Shown piece after piece: positions 1-7,754 of a stretch of 14,282 nt of DNA. The stretch is from a bacterium (GTDB taxonomy: Bacteria > JACRDZ01 > JAJRWM01), in assembly GCA_024276815.1 (NCBI GenBank), contig JAJRWM010000075.1, forward strand, positions 1-14,282. The letters run 5' to 3'. The notes beneath the pieces were generated by a model. The model worked only from the letters and a program-made list of their open reading frames with translations. It did not search any database and was not told where the DNA came from. A program made the position numbers and the translations under genes. Within the stretch, counting starts at the first letter, position 1. Each line of letters starts with the position of its first letter.

Positions 1-301
1 GCAGGCCAACGGCGCCGAGCAGATCACCAAGGCTATCGAACAGCTCAACCAGGTCACCCAGACCAACTCCGCCACCTCCGAGGAATCGGCCTCGGCTTCC
101 CAGCAACTGGCTTCACAGGCCCAAATGTTGCAGGAACTGATCAGCGCTTTCAACCTGGGGGATAATTCCAGGACTAACGGAAAATCCCATAAGAAAAACA
201 CCCATATCAGCGAAATTGTCTCTTCGAAAAGAGGTCTGGCGGTAAAAAAAGAGGTCCATCAGGTTGACCGGGACAGTGAAGATACCTATCAAGAGTTTTA
301 A
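1..301 (+). CDS. Methyl-accepting chemotaxis protein, C-terminal end (partial)
   Basis: The open frame runs in from the left edge (first full codon at base 2) to a TAA at 299-301, giving 99 visible residues. The start has QITKAIEQLNQVTQTNSA and then SEESASASQQLASQAQMLQEL, the descending methylation helix of an MCP signalling domain, where the small-residue/EE/QL pattern is typical. After that comes a hydrophilic tail of about 45 residues rich in Lys, Ser and His, with no obvious CheR-tethering pentapeptide (it ends DTYQEF). The sensor and HAMP parts lie outside the window, so the ligand cannot be guessed. It sits 254 bases before cheR with a strong hairpin between, so it probably ends its own transcription unit. 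Family assignment is secure; nothing more specific can be said. Confidence 0.88.
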   Translation, partial: QANGAEQITKAIEQLNQVTQTNSATSEESASASQQLASQAQMLQELISAFNLGDNSRTNGKSHKKNTHISEIVSSKRGLAVKKEVHQVDRDSEDTYQEF

Positions 302-319
302 AGCGGGAAAGACAAACTT

Positions 320-350
320 CTCCCGGCTGTTAATCACAAACAGCCGGGAG
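320..350 (+). terminator. Strong hairpin after the first MCP gene
   Basis: A perfect 12-base-pair stem (320-331 with 339-350, CTCCCGGCTGTT) closes a 7-base loop, 18 bases after the MCP stop. There is no T-run on the + strand side, so it is not a textbook intrinsic terminator in that direction. It could stop transcription weakly or protect the mRNA 3' end. Read on the - strand it is followed by a moderately T-rich stretch, but no - strand gene is seen there. Confidence 0.55.
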
Positions 351-367
351 AACTGGCCAGCGGGCAC

Positions 368-402
368 CGCCAGCTTGCTTTGACGAGGTATTTCGGCAGC
401 CT
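368..402. repeat. Short imperfect palindromic repeat, copy A
   Basis: This copy begins CCGCCAGC, contains GCT and CGAGGTATT, and ends CGGCAGC. The same blocks in the same order occur at 7981-8012 (copy B). The ends are complementary (CCGCCAG against a degenerate CGGCAG), as in a small structured intergenic repeat. Seen directly; its nature (REP or MITE-like) is inferred. Confidence 0.45.
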
Positions 403-555
403 AAAAGCAGTTAAGGAAAGTTGCTTCTGTCCTTATAAAATAATCTAAAAAAGGGAACAACCTTTTTCAGCTTAAAACCTCTAATAGTGGATAGTTAAAT
501 AGAGTAAACGCTTTAAAACACTGTACGTTTTGTTAAAGATGGTAGAGAGAAAACA

Positions 556-1419
556 ATGCAAAATAGCACACATGAAATATCGAGGCCAAGATATCAGGAT
601 TATAAAAGTATCACAATCACTGATAAGGAATTCAATCTCTTTCGGGATCTAATTTATCGAAAAAGCGGTATTGTGCTTAAGGACACTAAAAAAACGTTAC
701 TGGTTAATCGCCTGAATAAACGATTGAAATCCTGCGGTTTCGATAATTTTAAGGATTATTACAATTATCTGCTGACCGCTGAAGGCCTGAAGAAAGAATT
801 TTCCAACATGATCGACTGCGTGACCACCAACAAGACGGACTTTTTTCGTAACCAAAGGCATTTCGATCAATTGGCGAGCCTGGTAATCCCTGATATCGTC
901 GCCCGCAAAAGCAATAACCGTAAATTGCGAATCTGGAGCGCGGGCTGTTCCAGCGGCCAGGAACCCTATTCGCTGGCGATTGCCCTGCATATGATACTCA
1001 GGGATATAAATAGCTGGGATATCAAGATTTTAGCCACCGATATCAGCAGCCGGATGCTGGCTTGCGCCCAAGCCGGCGTTTATAACCGGGAACTGGTTGA
1101 GGATATTAACCGGGATATTCTCAAGCGGCATTTCCTGAAAGGACCGGGGAAAGTAAAAATCAAGGATCACATCAAAAAAATGATTGAATTCCGCTATCTC
1201 AATTTCACGGAGCCTTTCAGTTCCATTCAGGATAAATTTGATCTTATTTTTTGCCGCAACGTCATAATATATTTTGACCGTGAGACGCAGTGTGCGTTAA
1301 TGGCCAAATTCTATAAAAAACTACATGATGGAGGCTATTTGTTTTTAGGACATTCCGAGTCGTTGCACACGATCAACGACCAGTTTCAATTTGTTTGCGC
1401 GTCAATATATAAAAAATAG
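556..1419 (+). CDS. cheR: CheR, chemotaxis protein methyltransferase
   Basis: CheR transfers methyl groups from S-adenosylmethionine to glutamates on MCP signalling helices, setting receptor sensitivity in the cytoplasm together with CheB. The 287-residue length is normal. An N-terminal helical domain (about 20-95) includes RLNKRLKSCGF; the receptor-interacting TNKTDFFR is at 91-98. The SAM-binding fold has SAGCSSGQEPY (128-138), TDIS (161-164), CRNVIIYFD (233-241) and LGHSES (264-269). A weak purine-rich ribosome site (AGAGAG) precedes the ATG. It is followed after 71 bases by cheA and is probably first in a cheR-cheA-cheD-cheB operon. The upstream gap has an A+T-rich TATAAA-like box near 434 but no convincing -35, so I do not call a promoter there. 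Confidence 0.97.
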   Translation: MQNSTHEISRPRYQDYKSITITDKEFNLFRDLIYRKSGIVLKDTKKTLLVNRLNKRLKSCGFDNFKDYYNYLLTAEGLKKEFSNMIDCVTTNKTDFFRNQRHFDQLASLVIPDIVARKSNNRKLRIWSAGCSSGQEPYSLAIALHMILRDINSWDIKILATDISSRMLACAQAGVYNRELVEDINRDILKRHFLKGPGKVKIKDHIKKMIEFRYLNFTEPFSSIQDKFDLIFCRNVIIYFDRETQCALMAKFYKKLHDGGYLFLGHSESLHTINDQFQFVCASIYKK

Positions 1420-1490
1420 CTTTTCGCCGCGCCCTATCGCGAGGAAAACTGGCATACGGATATTACGGAAACGAGAGAGAGGGTTCCCTG

Positions 1491-3584
1491 ATGGATTTCG
1501 ATCCCAGCAGTTATATCGACATATTTTACGAAGAAGCCGATGAATACCTGGAGACGATGACTAACGCCTTGCTGAAGCTGGAAAAACGCCCTCAGGATCA
1601 GGAAGCCCTGGAAGAGGTCTTCCGGGGCGCCCACAGTTTTAAAGGAGGAGCCGCCGCCGTTGGCTTCCAGCATATCAGCAAGTTCGCCCATAAAATGGAA
1701 GACGTCCTGCAAAAGTTGCGCGATAAAGAAATAATAATAAACAGTTCCATTGTCGATACTCTCTTCCAGTCGTTCGACATCCTGAAGCAAATGCTGACTT
1801 CCCTGCAATCCCAGGAGCACGAGCGTAAAAAGAACCGCATCAGAGAAGAGGCCAGCAAAATGGAGCGGACTCTCGAAGCTCTGAAAACGGCTGACGCCGC
1901 GGCAGAAAAAAACGTGGAAAGCGCTGTAGATATCGAAAAACTTTACCTCGGCGATGATGAAATACTTAACGCGGAGGATTTGCTCAAAAACAATAACAAA
2001 ATATATGAAATCGTCATCCATTTTGAAAAAGATGCGCCCATGTTGTCAGCCCGCCTGTTTATCATCTGCAACAATCTGGGGAAAAAGGGAGAAAGCCTGA
2101 AGTGTCTGCCTGATATCGAGGACAATGACGCTGAAGTCGGCGAAATCGTTAAAATGTTGTACGCGACCAATGAAGCGCTGGAAAGCTTCAGTCAGGAGAT
2201 TCAATACGAGTCAGTCGCTAATTTTGAGGTTTGTGAAGTAACTGATCTGGAAAAATACCGCTATGTCCCGGGAGCGGAAAAAATTGAACAGTTGGACAAC
2301 ATCCTGGAAGTAATGGCCGAACAGGAAGATAAAATTCGCCAGGAAGTCCCGCTCGAAAAAGTGGAAATCAAAAGATCCACTTTGAAGGTTGGCATCGAAA
2401 AGCTGGATACGCTGTTAAACCTGGTGGCCGAGTTGGTCATTAATAGAGGACAGGCCCTGGAACTGGCCGGAAAATCCTTGAGCCATCCCGACAATAAGGA
2501 TAACCTGAACAACCTCTATGAGATCATTGTCGCCCAGGGGCTGATAATAAACCAGTTCCAGGAATCAATTATGACTACCAGGCTGGTGCCCGTAGGCCAG
2601 GTCTTTCAGCGTTTTCCCCGCATCATAAGGGACCTGGCGCGCGATAAGGGCAAGGATATACGCCTGGAGATCATCGGTGAGGAAACTGAACTTGATAAAA
2701 AAATCATCGACGAGATCGGCGAACCCCTGACCCACCTGGTGCGTAATTCCATCGACCATGGTATCGAGACCAAAGAAGAAAGAGAAAAAGCCGGCAAGCC
2801 GGCCCAGGCAGTGATTCAATTCAGCGCTTACCACGAAAGCGGCAATATTATCATCGAGGTTAAGGATGACGGCCAGGGCATTGATCTGGAAAAAGTTAAA
2901 CAAAAAGCGCTGGAACGGGGACTCGCGACCGAAGACGAGTTAGCCAAATTATCGCAAAAGGAAATCCTGCAGTTTATTTTCATGCCCGGGTTTTCCACCG
3001 CGGAAAAGATCAGCGATATCTCCGGTCGGGGCGTAGGCATGGATGTCGTGCGGCGTAAAGTTGAACTTCTCAACGGCGAACTCGATGTCGCGACAGTAGC
3101 CGGAGTTGGCAGCACTTTTACCCTGAAGCTACCGCTGACCCTGGCGATTATCCAGGCCCTCCTGGTCAAGGTCGCCGATGAAAAATTCGCTATCCCGATC
3201 TCCAGTGTCGTGGAGACTATCCGCATTACCGACAAAGATGTCTTCACCGTTGAAGGAAAAGGACAGGTGATCAAGGTCCGCGACGATATTATCACGCTCC
3301 TGAAACTGGATGAACTCCTGAATATTAAACGAACCGCAAAACTCGATAATGACCGTTCGTATGTCGCGGTGGTAAACGCCGGTAACCACTTGGTCGGCCT
3401 GATGGTGGACAAGATGATCAGCGAACAGGAAATTGTCATTAAATCGCTGGACAGCGCCTATAAAAAAGCCGACTACCTGGCGGGAGCTTCTATTCTGGGC
3501 GACGGCACAGTCTGCCTGATCCTCGACCCCGGCTCTTGGCGGCCGCCGCTTACGCTTAATTGTCGGACTGGAGTCTCTAGATGA
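1491..3584 (+). CDS. cheA: CheA, chemotaxis histidine kinase
   Basis: CheA is the central kinase of the array; it autophosphorylates under MCP/CheW control and passes phosphate to receiver domains. All five domains are visible in 697 residues: P1 phosphotransfer (1-105) with His48 in GAHSFKGG; a P2-like region (171-250, IYEIVIHFEKDAPMLSARLF); P3 dimerisation (about 292-355, LDTLLNLVAELVINRGQ); P4 ATPase with N box HLVRNSIDHGIE (415-426), G1 box DDGQGID (459-465), FMPGFSTAE (497-505) and G2 box GRGVGMDVV (512-520); and a CheW-like P5 (about 549-680). GAGAGAGGG lies just before the ATG. The TGA stop overlaps the cheD ATG by four bases (ATGA), suggesting translational coupling. The last 17 residues (GSWRPPLTLNCRTGVSR) look atypical; a one-base shift near 3530 would give LLAAAAYA and a stop at 3557. 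Confidence 0.97.
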   Translation: MDFDPSSYIDIFYEEADEYLETMTNALLKLEKRPQDQEALEEVFRGAHSFKGGAAAVGFQHISKFAHKMEDVLQKLRDKEIIINSSIVDTLFQSFDILKQMLTSLQSQEHERKKNRIREEASKMERTLEALKTADAAAEKNVESAVDIEKLYLGDDEILNAEDLLKNNNKIYEIVIHFEKDAPMLSARLFIICNNLGKKGESLKCLPDIEDNDAEVGEIVKMLYATNEALESFSQEIQYESVANFEVCEVTDLEKYRYVPGAEKIEQLDNILEVMAEQEDKIRQEVPLEKVEIKRSTLKVGIEKLDTLLNLVAELVINRGQALELAGKSLSHPDNKDNLNNLYEIIVAQGLIINQFQESIMTTRLVPVGQVFQRFPRIIRDLARDKGKDIRLEIIGEETELDKKIIDEIGEPLTHLVRNSIDHGIETKEEREKAGKPAQAVIQFSAYHESGNIIIEVKDDGQGIDLEKVKQKALERGLATEDELAKLSQKEILQFIFMPGFSTAEKISDISGRGVGMDVVRRKVELLNGELDVATVAGVGSTFTLKLPLTLAIIQALLVKVADEKFAIPISSVVETIRITDKDVFTVEGKGQVIKVRDDIITLLKLDELLNIKRTAKLDNDRSYVAVVNAGNHLVGLMVDKMISEQEIVIKSLDSAYKKADYLAGASILGDGTVCLILDPGSWRPPLTLNCRTGVSR

Positions 3585-4081
3585 TAAAAAGTAATAACGC
3601 GTTAGCAATCTATAGCTTGGGAATCAACAAGTTTATCATTACCAAATCACCCGCTGTTATCAGTACTGTTCTGGGTTCATGTGTCAGCGTCTGTTTATAC
3701 GATCCCCACAGGGCAATCGGGGGAATGAACCACTATATGCTGCCCTATTGTTTCCCGGAGAAGAAACACGATACTTTACGTTTTGGCGATACGGCCATTC
3801 CGATTTTAATCAAGATGGTAAAACAAGCCGGGGGACGTCAATTAAAAGCCAAGATATTTGGCGGCGCCAAGCTTTTTCCCAAAATCGCAAACATGAGTTT
3901 TCCCGATGACAATATTTCGATAGCCCGGAAAATCCTGGAAAAACATGGCATTGAAATCGTGTCCGAGAATGTTGGCGGGTTCACCGGACGTTCCATCCAT
4001 TTTTATCCGCAAAAAGGACTGGTTACCGTTAAAAAACAGGTCTCGCCACCTGAAAATTTTATGGAGAAATACGCTATATGA
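3581..4081 (+). CDS. cheD: CheD, chemoreceptor glutamine deamidase
   Basis: CheD converts specific MCP glutamines to glutamates so they can be methylated, and in many bacteria also partners CheC. The 166-residue length is normal. The active-site Cys34 lies in STVLGSCVSVCLYD and His51 in GGMNHYMLP, with a 17-residue spacing matching the Cys/His pair known from Thermotoga maritima CheD; the accompanying hydroxyl residue would be Ser28. RFGD, IFGGAKLF and the late GRSIHFYP block also fit the family. The ATG overlaps the end of cheA, and a GGAG 7 bases upstream can serve as ribosome site. Its TGA overlaps the cheB ATG by four bases. No cheC is seen in this window. Confidence 0.96.
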   Translation: MIKSNNALAIYSLGINKFIITKSPAVISTVLGSCVSVCLYDPHRAIGGMNHYMLPYCFPEKKHDTLRFGDTAIPILIKMVKQAGGRQLKAKIFGGAKLFPKIANMSFPDDNISIARKILEKHGIEIVSENVGGFTGRSIHFYPQKGLVTVKKQVSPPENFMEKYAI

Positions 4082-5162
4082 CAAAAAAAATCAAAGTTAT
4101 AGTAATCGATGATTCTGCCTTAATTCGTAAAATGCTCAGCGACTTTCTGAACCAGGACCCGGAAATTGAGGTGGTTGACACGGCGATGGACGGCGCCTTC
4201 GCCATGAGGAAAATTAAACGCTGGGACCCTGACGTTATCACGCTTGATATTGAGATGAGGAATGTTGATGGCTTAACAGTCCTGAAGCAAGTGATGAAAG
4301 AATGCCCTCTGCCGGTGATCATGGTCAGCGCCTTTACCCAAAAAGGCGCGGAAACCACCCTCAAGGCGCTGGAATTGGGAGCGTTTGATTTTATCGGCAA
4401 ACCGGCCGCCGACCAGGCCAGCAAGATCGTTGAAATAGCTGAGTCCCTCATTGAAAAAGTCAAGACCGCCGCCGCCGCTAAAACAAGTATCGTCAGCGTT
4501 CCCAGGCAACCGTTCCTAAAACCGCGCCGGAACCGCTACAACCAGCGATTAAAACCGTCAAGCCAGTCATCAAAGCTCATCGTCCCCACACGAATCAAAA
4601 GATTATCGCTATCGGAGCTTCCACCGGCGGTACGGAAGCCTTAAAGAATATCCTGGCGAAATTAATGGTAAACGCACCCGGCACGGTTGTCGTTCAGCAC
4701 ATGCCGGAGAAATTCACCTACGCTTTCGCCCAGCGCTTAAACAGCCTCTGCCAGGTCGAGGTAAAGGAAGCGGAAAACAACGATCCGGTCCGGGAAGGAC
4801 TGGTTTTGATCGCGCCGGGTAATTACCATATGCGGATAATCCTTCAAGGCGGACAGTACCGGGTCCGTCTTAACCAGGAACCGCCGGTCTGCCGCCATCG
4901 ACCAAGCGTGGAGGTTCTTTTTAATTCGGTGGCGAAAACAGCCGGAGTAAATGCGGTCGGAGTTATGTTGACCGGAATGGGCGGAGACGGCTCCCAGGCT
5001 ATGCTGAAGATGAAAGAAGCCGGTTCGTTCAATATCGCCCAGGATGAGGACAGCTGCGTTGTCTTCGGAATGCCCAAAGAGGCGATTAAAGCCGGCGCTG
5101 TTGATAAAATCGCTCCGCTGGAGAATATTCCATACGCGATTTTTTCTCAAATTAAAGGATAG
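4078..5162 (+). pseudogene. cheB: cheB, protein-glutamate methylesterase, interrupted by a frameshift
   Basis: CheB removes methyl groups from MCPs when its receiver is phosphorylated by CheA. The receiver is intact in the first frame from ATG 4078: acidic DD at residues 11-12, phosphoacceptor Asp57 in TLDIEM, MVSAFT, and Lys in FDFIGKP. The catalytic domain is intact in the -1 frame: Ser in GASTGG (codon 4620-4622), His in VVVQHMPE (4698-4700), Asp in TGMGGDG (4986-4988), to the stop at 5160-5162. The first frame drifts into a Lys/Arg/Ser-rich tail ending at 4644, while the second frame gives a natural Pro-rich linker (TVPKTAPEPLQPAIKTVKPV). The second frame has a stop at 4479, so the junction is about 4482-4515; one lost base explains it. 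The internal ATG at 4665 is too late because it omits the catalytic Ser. This is either a true mutation or a sequencing error. Confidence 0.9.
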
Positions 5163-5203
5163 ATCGCAAGGTAACCCGCCAGTGAAGTGGGGGAACCAGT
5201 AAT

Positions 5204-5256
5204 GTCATGCCAGCGTATGCAGGAATCTAGTGGATTCCCGTTGGCGCGGGAATGAC
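5204..5256. repeat. REP-like double palindrome
   Basis: The 53-base element starts GTCATGCC and ends GGGAATGAC. Its two arms (5204-5230 and 5231-5256) are roughly inverted copies meeting at ATCTAGTGGAT. The right arm alone forms a perfect 7-base-pair hairpin, ATTCCCG (5234-5240) with CGGGAAT (5247-5253). This resembles the widespread intergenic repeats of the form GTCATTCCCGCG...CGGGAATGAC; the left arm is more worn. It lies between cheB and the next gene and may act as a transcript-stabilising or attenuating structure. Confidence 0.6.
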
Positions 5257-5311
5257 AAATAAGGTCTTTTCCCCGGAAGACTGACGCGTTACATCGCAAG
5301 GGAGAATCAAC

Positions 5312-6871
5312 TTGGTGAAGCCAGCGAATATTTTAGTCGTTGATGACAAGGAAGTAATCACCGACCTCTTGTCAACTTTAATAAAAAATATGGGGCATAA
5401 CTGCGTCCGCGCTGAAAACGGCCTGAGCGCCTTTGAAAAGTTCTGCGAACAGTCTTTTGATATTATCATCACCGATTTAATCATGCCGGGCATGAAAGGC
5501 GAAGAACTGGTCAAAAAAATTCGGGAACGGGACAAAGAGGTAATTATTATCGTAATTACCGGTTACGCGACTATTGAGGCGGCGATTCCGGTCATGAAGG
5601 AAGGCGCCTTCGATTTCATTAAAAAACCATTCCATATCAATGAAATAAAGATGATTATCGATAAGGCCGTGGAATTCCACAATATTCGGGAAAAAAACCG
5701 GAAATATTCCGAAACGCTGAATATCGCCCAGGGCTTACGCGACAAACTATTATATCGGTCAACCGACCGGGTTTCCGGTTTAAATATCGGCTATGAAACA
5801 ATTTTCCTGGATGAATTGGGCGGTGATATTTATAATCTGCTGCCTCTGGATAATGATAATATTCTTATTTATATGGGAGACGTCTCCTACCGCGGCGTTA
5901 ACGCCTGCCTGCTGTCGAGTATGGTTTACAGTATAATAAATGAAACCGTGACCACTGAAACCTCGCCGCAGGGAATATTAACCAGGCTCAATAAATCATT
6001 ATCCCGATATCTGGGGGAAGAAAGCGTTAACTTTGTCACCCTGCTGATCATCAGGATCAATCTCTTGACCAATGAGATCATCTGCGCCCGGGCCGGTCAC
6101 AGCACGCCTTTAATTTATCAAAATAAATCGATTATAAAATTCCAGAATCAGGCGGAAGCCTTTCTGGGAATGTTTCCGGATGTTATATATACGCAGGAGC
6201 ATAAACAATTGCAAACCGGGGATCGTATTGTCCTTTTCACCGATGGCCTACCTGAGTCCCGCAACCCTCAGGGCGAAATGCTCGGGACAAAACGAATTGA
6301 GCAAATAATAGGCGAAAATGAACACCTGTGCTGCCAGACTCTGGCCCAAAAACTAGGCGAGGAAGCGCGCTCCTTTCTTGACGGAACGCCGCTTAAAGAC
6401 GATATCTCCATAATGGTTCTGGACATTACCGGTGAAAGAGCCGAAGAGGCCCTGCCTATCGAGGCCCTAACCACCCATATTACCAAGATGAAAATACCAA
6501 GCATATTAAAATACCGTAAAGGTATAGTATCAAGAGTCTTATCCCTTGCCAACAACCTGGGAATGAGCAATGAGCGCTTAAATGATTTAAGGTTAGTCCT
6601 GGATGAAGCGATAATTAACGCAATTGAGCACGGCAACAGGATGGATCAGAATAAACTGGTGCGGGTGTATTGTAAAAGCGAGAATGATTACCTGGTGATG
6701 AGTGTCAAAGATGAAGGCGGCGGCTTCGATCCTGATTCATTGCCGCCCGCCAACCAGGATAGTTTCAGTTCGCGGGGTCGGGGTTTATTTCTGATAAAGC
6801 AGTTTGCCGACGAAGTCAGACATAACGAAAAAGGCAATGAAATAACAATCGGTTTTAGCCTGGGAGAGTAA
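5312..6871 (+). CDS. HsbR-like regulator: receiver + PP2C/SpoIIE phosphatase + RsbW-like kinase
   Basis: The 519-residue protein joins three modules. The receiver (1-125) has DD (11-12), Asp55 in IIITDLIMPG and Lys105 in FIKKPF. A PP2C/SpoIIE phosphatase (about 150-372) shows GGDIYN (170-175), MGDVSYRG (188-195), LFTDGLPES (308-316) and KDDISIMVLD (362-371). A C-terminal HATPase of the anti-sigma kinase type has N box LDEAIINAIEHGN (430-442), DEGGGFDP (467-474) and RGRGLFLIKQF (488-498). The same order is known from Pseudomonas HsbR and Shewanella CrsR, which both dephosphorylate and phosphorylate a STAS partner. The expected GGDxYD and GDVSGHG motifs are altered (D to N; GH to YR). GGGAG at 5300-5304 precedes two possible starts, TTG 5312 or GTG 5315. 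The stop overlaps the first STAS gene by one base (TAATG). Confidence 0.93.
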   Translation: MVKPANILVVDDKEVITDLLSTLIKNMGHNCVRAENGLSAFEKFCEQSFDIIITDLIMPGMKGEELVKKIRERDKEVIIIVITGYATIEAAIPVMKEGAFDFIKKPFHINEIKMIIDKAVEFHNIREKNRKYSETLNIAQGLRDKLLYRSTDRVSGLNIGYETIFLDELGGDIYNLLPLDNDNILIYMGDVSYRGVNACLLSSMVYSIINETVTTETSPQGILTRLNKSLSRYLGEESVNFVTLLIIRINLLTNEIICARAGHSTPLIYQNKSIIKFQNQAEAFLGMFPDVIYTQEHKQLQTGDRIVLFTDGLPESRNPQGEMLGTKRIEQIIGENEHLCCQTLAQKLGEEARSFLDGTPLKDDISIMVLDITGERAEEALPIEALTTHITKMKIPSILKYRKGIVSRVLSLANNLGMSNERLNDLRLVLDEAIINAIEHGNRMDQNKLVRVYCKSENDYLVMSVKDEGGGFDPDSLPPANQDSFSSRGRGLFLIKQFADEVRHNEKGNEITIGFSLGE

Positions 6872-7215
6872 TGATGAACGCTAAGATAGTGTATGATGAA
6901 AACAGTACGGTGGTTTTACAAACTGTCGGCCAGATTGAATATGAAGACCGCGGCGAACTGAACGCCCTTTTGGAAAAACAGCTTGAGCTGGGCAGCAAAG
7001 CGGTTTTGCTGGATTTTAGCTCCATGAACTATATCGGCAGCGCCGGCATTGGGGTTATCGCCCAATTCCATAAAAGATTCAGTTCCGGTGGAGCCAACTT
7101 GTATATTCTGAACGCCCAGACAGGCATCAGGCAGATTTTCAATAATATCGGGTTAAGCTCCCGGTTAAATTTTATTGAGGGATCATATGAAGACGTTATC
7201 AAGGAGGTCAGTTAA
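6871..7215 (+). CDS. STAS-domain anti-sigma factor antagonist-like protein 1
   Basis: The 114-residue protein is a single STAS domain of the SpoIIAA/RsbV/HsbA type. Such proteins bind an anti-sigma kinase or another partner when unphosphorylated and let go when a conserved serine is phosphorylated. The phosphosite block is DFSSMNYIGSAGIGVIA, with Ser57 as the expected target. The later LYILNAQTGIRQIFNNIGL matches the end of the family fold. Its ATG overlaps the TAA of the upstream phosphatase-kinase; a second ATG at 6874 is equally usable, and GGGAGAG lies just upstream. The context makes the upstream protein its likely kinase and phosphatase. The final effector is not visible here. Confidence 0.93.
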   Translation: MMNAKIVYDENSTVVLQTVGQIEYEDRGELNALLEKQLELGSKAVLLDFSSMNYIGSAGIGVIAQFHKRFSSGGANLYILNAQTGIRQIFNNIGLSSRLNFIEGSYEDVIKEVS

Positions 7216-7571
7216 TGCCTAGCATCATCAAGCATAAGAAAATCAAAGGCGGCGGAGTTATATATTTGAATTCTGATATCTCTGTCGATGCCGTAAAAGA
7301 TTTGCAGGAAGCGGTCGAGGTTTACCTGTCGGCGGAATCAGAAAGGAAAAATGTCATCTTTGATTTTAGCGGGGCGACCTATATTTGCAGCGCCGGACTG
7401 GGGGTTATCGCTCATTGTTTCAAAAAAATAACGCCGAACGGCGGCAAGATATACGTCACCAATATTTCCGAGCGGATAGCGAAAATATTAAAGGCCACGA
7501 CACTGGATCAGTTCGTGATTGTCAGGGATAATACTGATAAAATCATTGAATATTTAGAAGCAAAAGCGTAA
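7215..7571 (+). CDS. STAS-domain anti-sigma factor antagonist-like protein 2
   Basis: The 118-residue STAS protein follows the first with a one-base TAATG overlap and a near-perfect ribosome site, AAGGAGGT, at 7201-7208. The phosphosite block is FDFSGATYICSAGLGVIA, with Ser59 the predicted target; Cys58 replaces the Gly seen in protein 1. It shares the DFS..YI.SAG.GVIA pattern with protein 1, so the pair probably arose by duplication and divergence. The strong ribosome site suggests it is made in larger amounts than its neighbour. Either both are substrates of the HsbR-like regulator or they work on different targets. Confidence 0.93.
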   Translation: MPSIIKHKKIKGGGVIYLNSDISVDAVKDLQEAVEVYLSAESERKNVIFDFSGATYICSAGLGVIAHCFKKITPNGGKIYVTNISERIAKILKATTLDQFVIVRDNTDKIIEYLEAKA

Positions 7572-7572
7572 G

Positions 7573-7599
7573 TATTTCAGATTAAACATTCCTGAAATA
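7573..7599. terminator. Hairpin just after the second STAS gene
   Basis: An 8-base-pair stem, TATTTCAG (7573-7580) with CTGAAATA (7592-7599), closes an 11-base loop one base after the stop. It is A+T-rich and lacks a T-run, so it is a weak candidate for ending the upstream operon. It also lies just beyond the stop of the small - strand gene and could serve both directions. Confidence 0.35.
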
Positions 7600-7627
7600 T
7601 ATAAGAACGCACAACCCGTGCCTTATT

Positions 7628-7750
7628 TTATTCTTTATCAGCCTCGTTGACCGTACACGCTGTTTCATCATCGGAACAGTTAAGACTTATCACTTCAGGC
7701 GGAGTGTTCTTCGTCAAGGCTGATCCCGTGACAATTCCTCGCGGTGCCAT
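7628..7750 (-). CDS. Putative 40-residue acidic peptide
   Basis: I do not recognise this peptide. Reading the - strand from ATG at 7750-7748 to TAA at 7630-7628 gives 40 residues beginning MAPRGIVTGSALTKNTPPEV and ending CTVNEADKE. It has no hydrophobic segment, an acidic second half (SDDE, NEADKE) and two cysteines (25 and 32). Support comes from signals, not homology: AGGAG lies 6 bases before the ATG, and a good sigma-70-type promoter lies about 55 bases further upstream. An in-frame ATG 21 bases earlier (7771) gives 47 residues but has a poorer ribosome site. Nothing else convincing overlaps it. It could be a small regulatory or signalling peptide, a precursor peptide or a chance frame; no modifying enzyme or transporter is adjacent. 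Confidence 0.45.
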   Translation of the reverse strand: MAPRGIVTGSALTKNTPPEVISLNCSDDETACTVNEADKE

Positions 7751-7754
7751 TTTT

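Noticed and set aside
363-379. Possible sigma-54 promoter (GGGCAC ... TTGCTT) before cheR
   Set aside because: The GG-to-GC spacing is two bases too long, and the bases belong to the palindromic repeat copy A.
411-449. Possible sigma-70 promoter before cheR around TATAAA at 434
   Set aside because: The -10 is good but no -35 with more than three matches lies at a proper distance.
2828-3439. - strand frame of 203 codons inside cheA
   Set aside because: Ser/Arg-rich antisense shadow of a certain gene, with no motif.
4665-5162. Separate stand-alone methylesterase gene starting at ATG 4665
   Set aside because: That start omits the catalytic Ser codon at 4620-4622; the open frame extends upstream into the CheB linker, so it is the rest of a frameshifted cheB.
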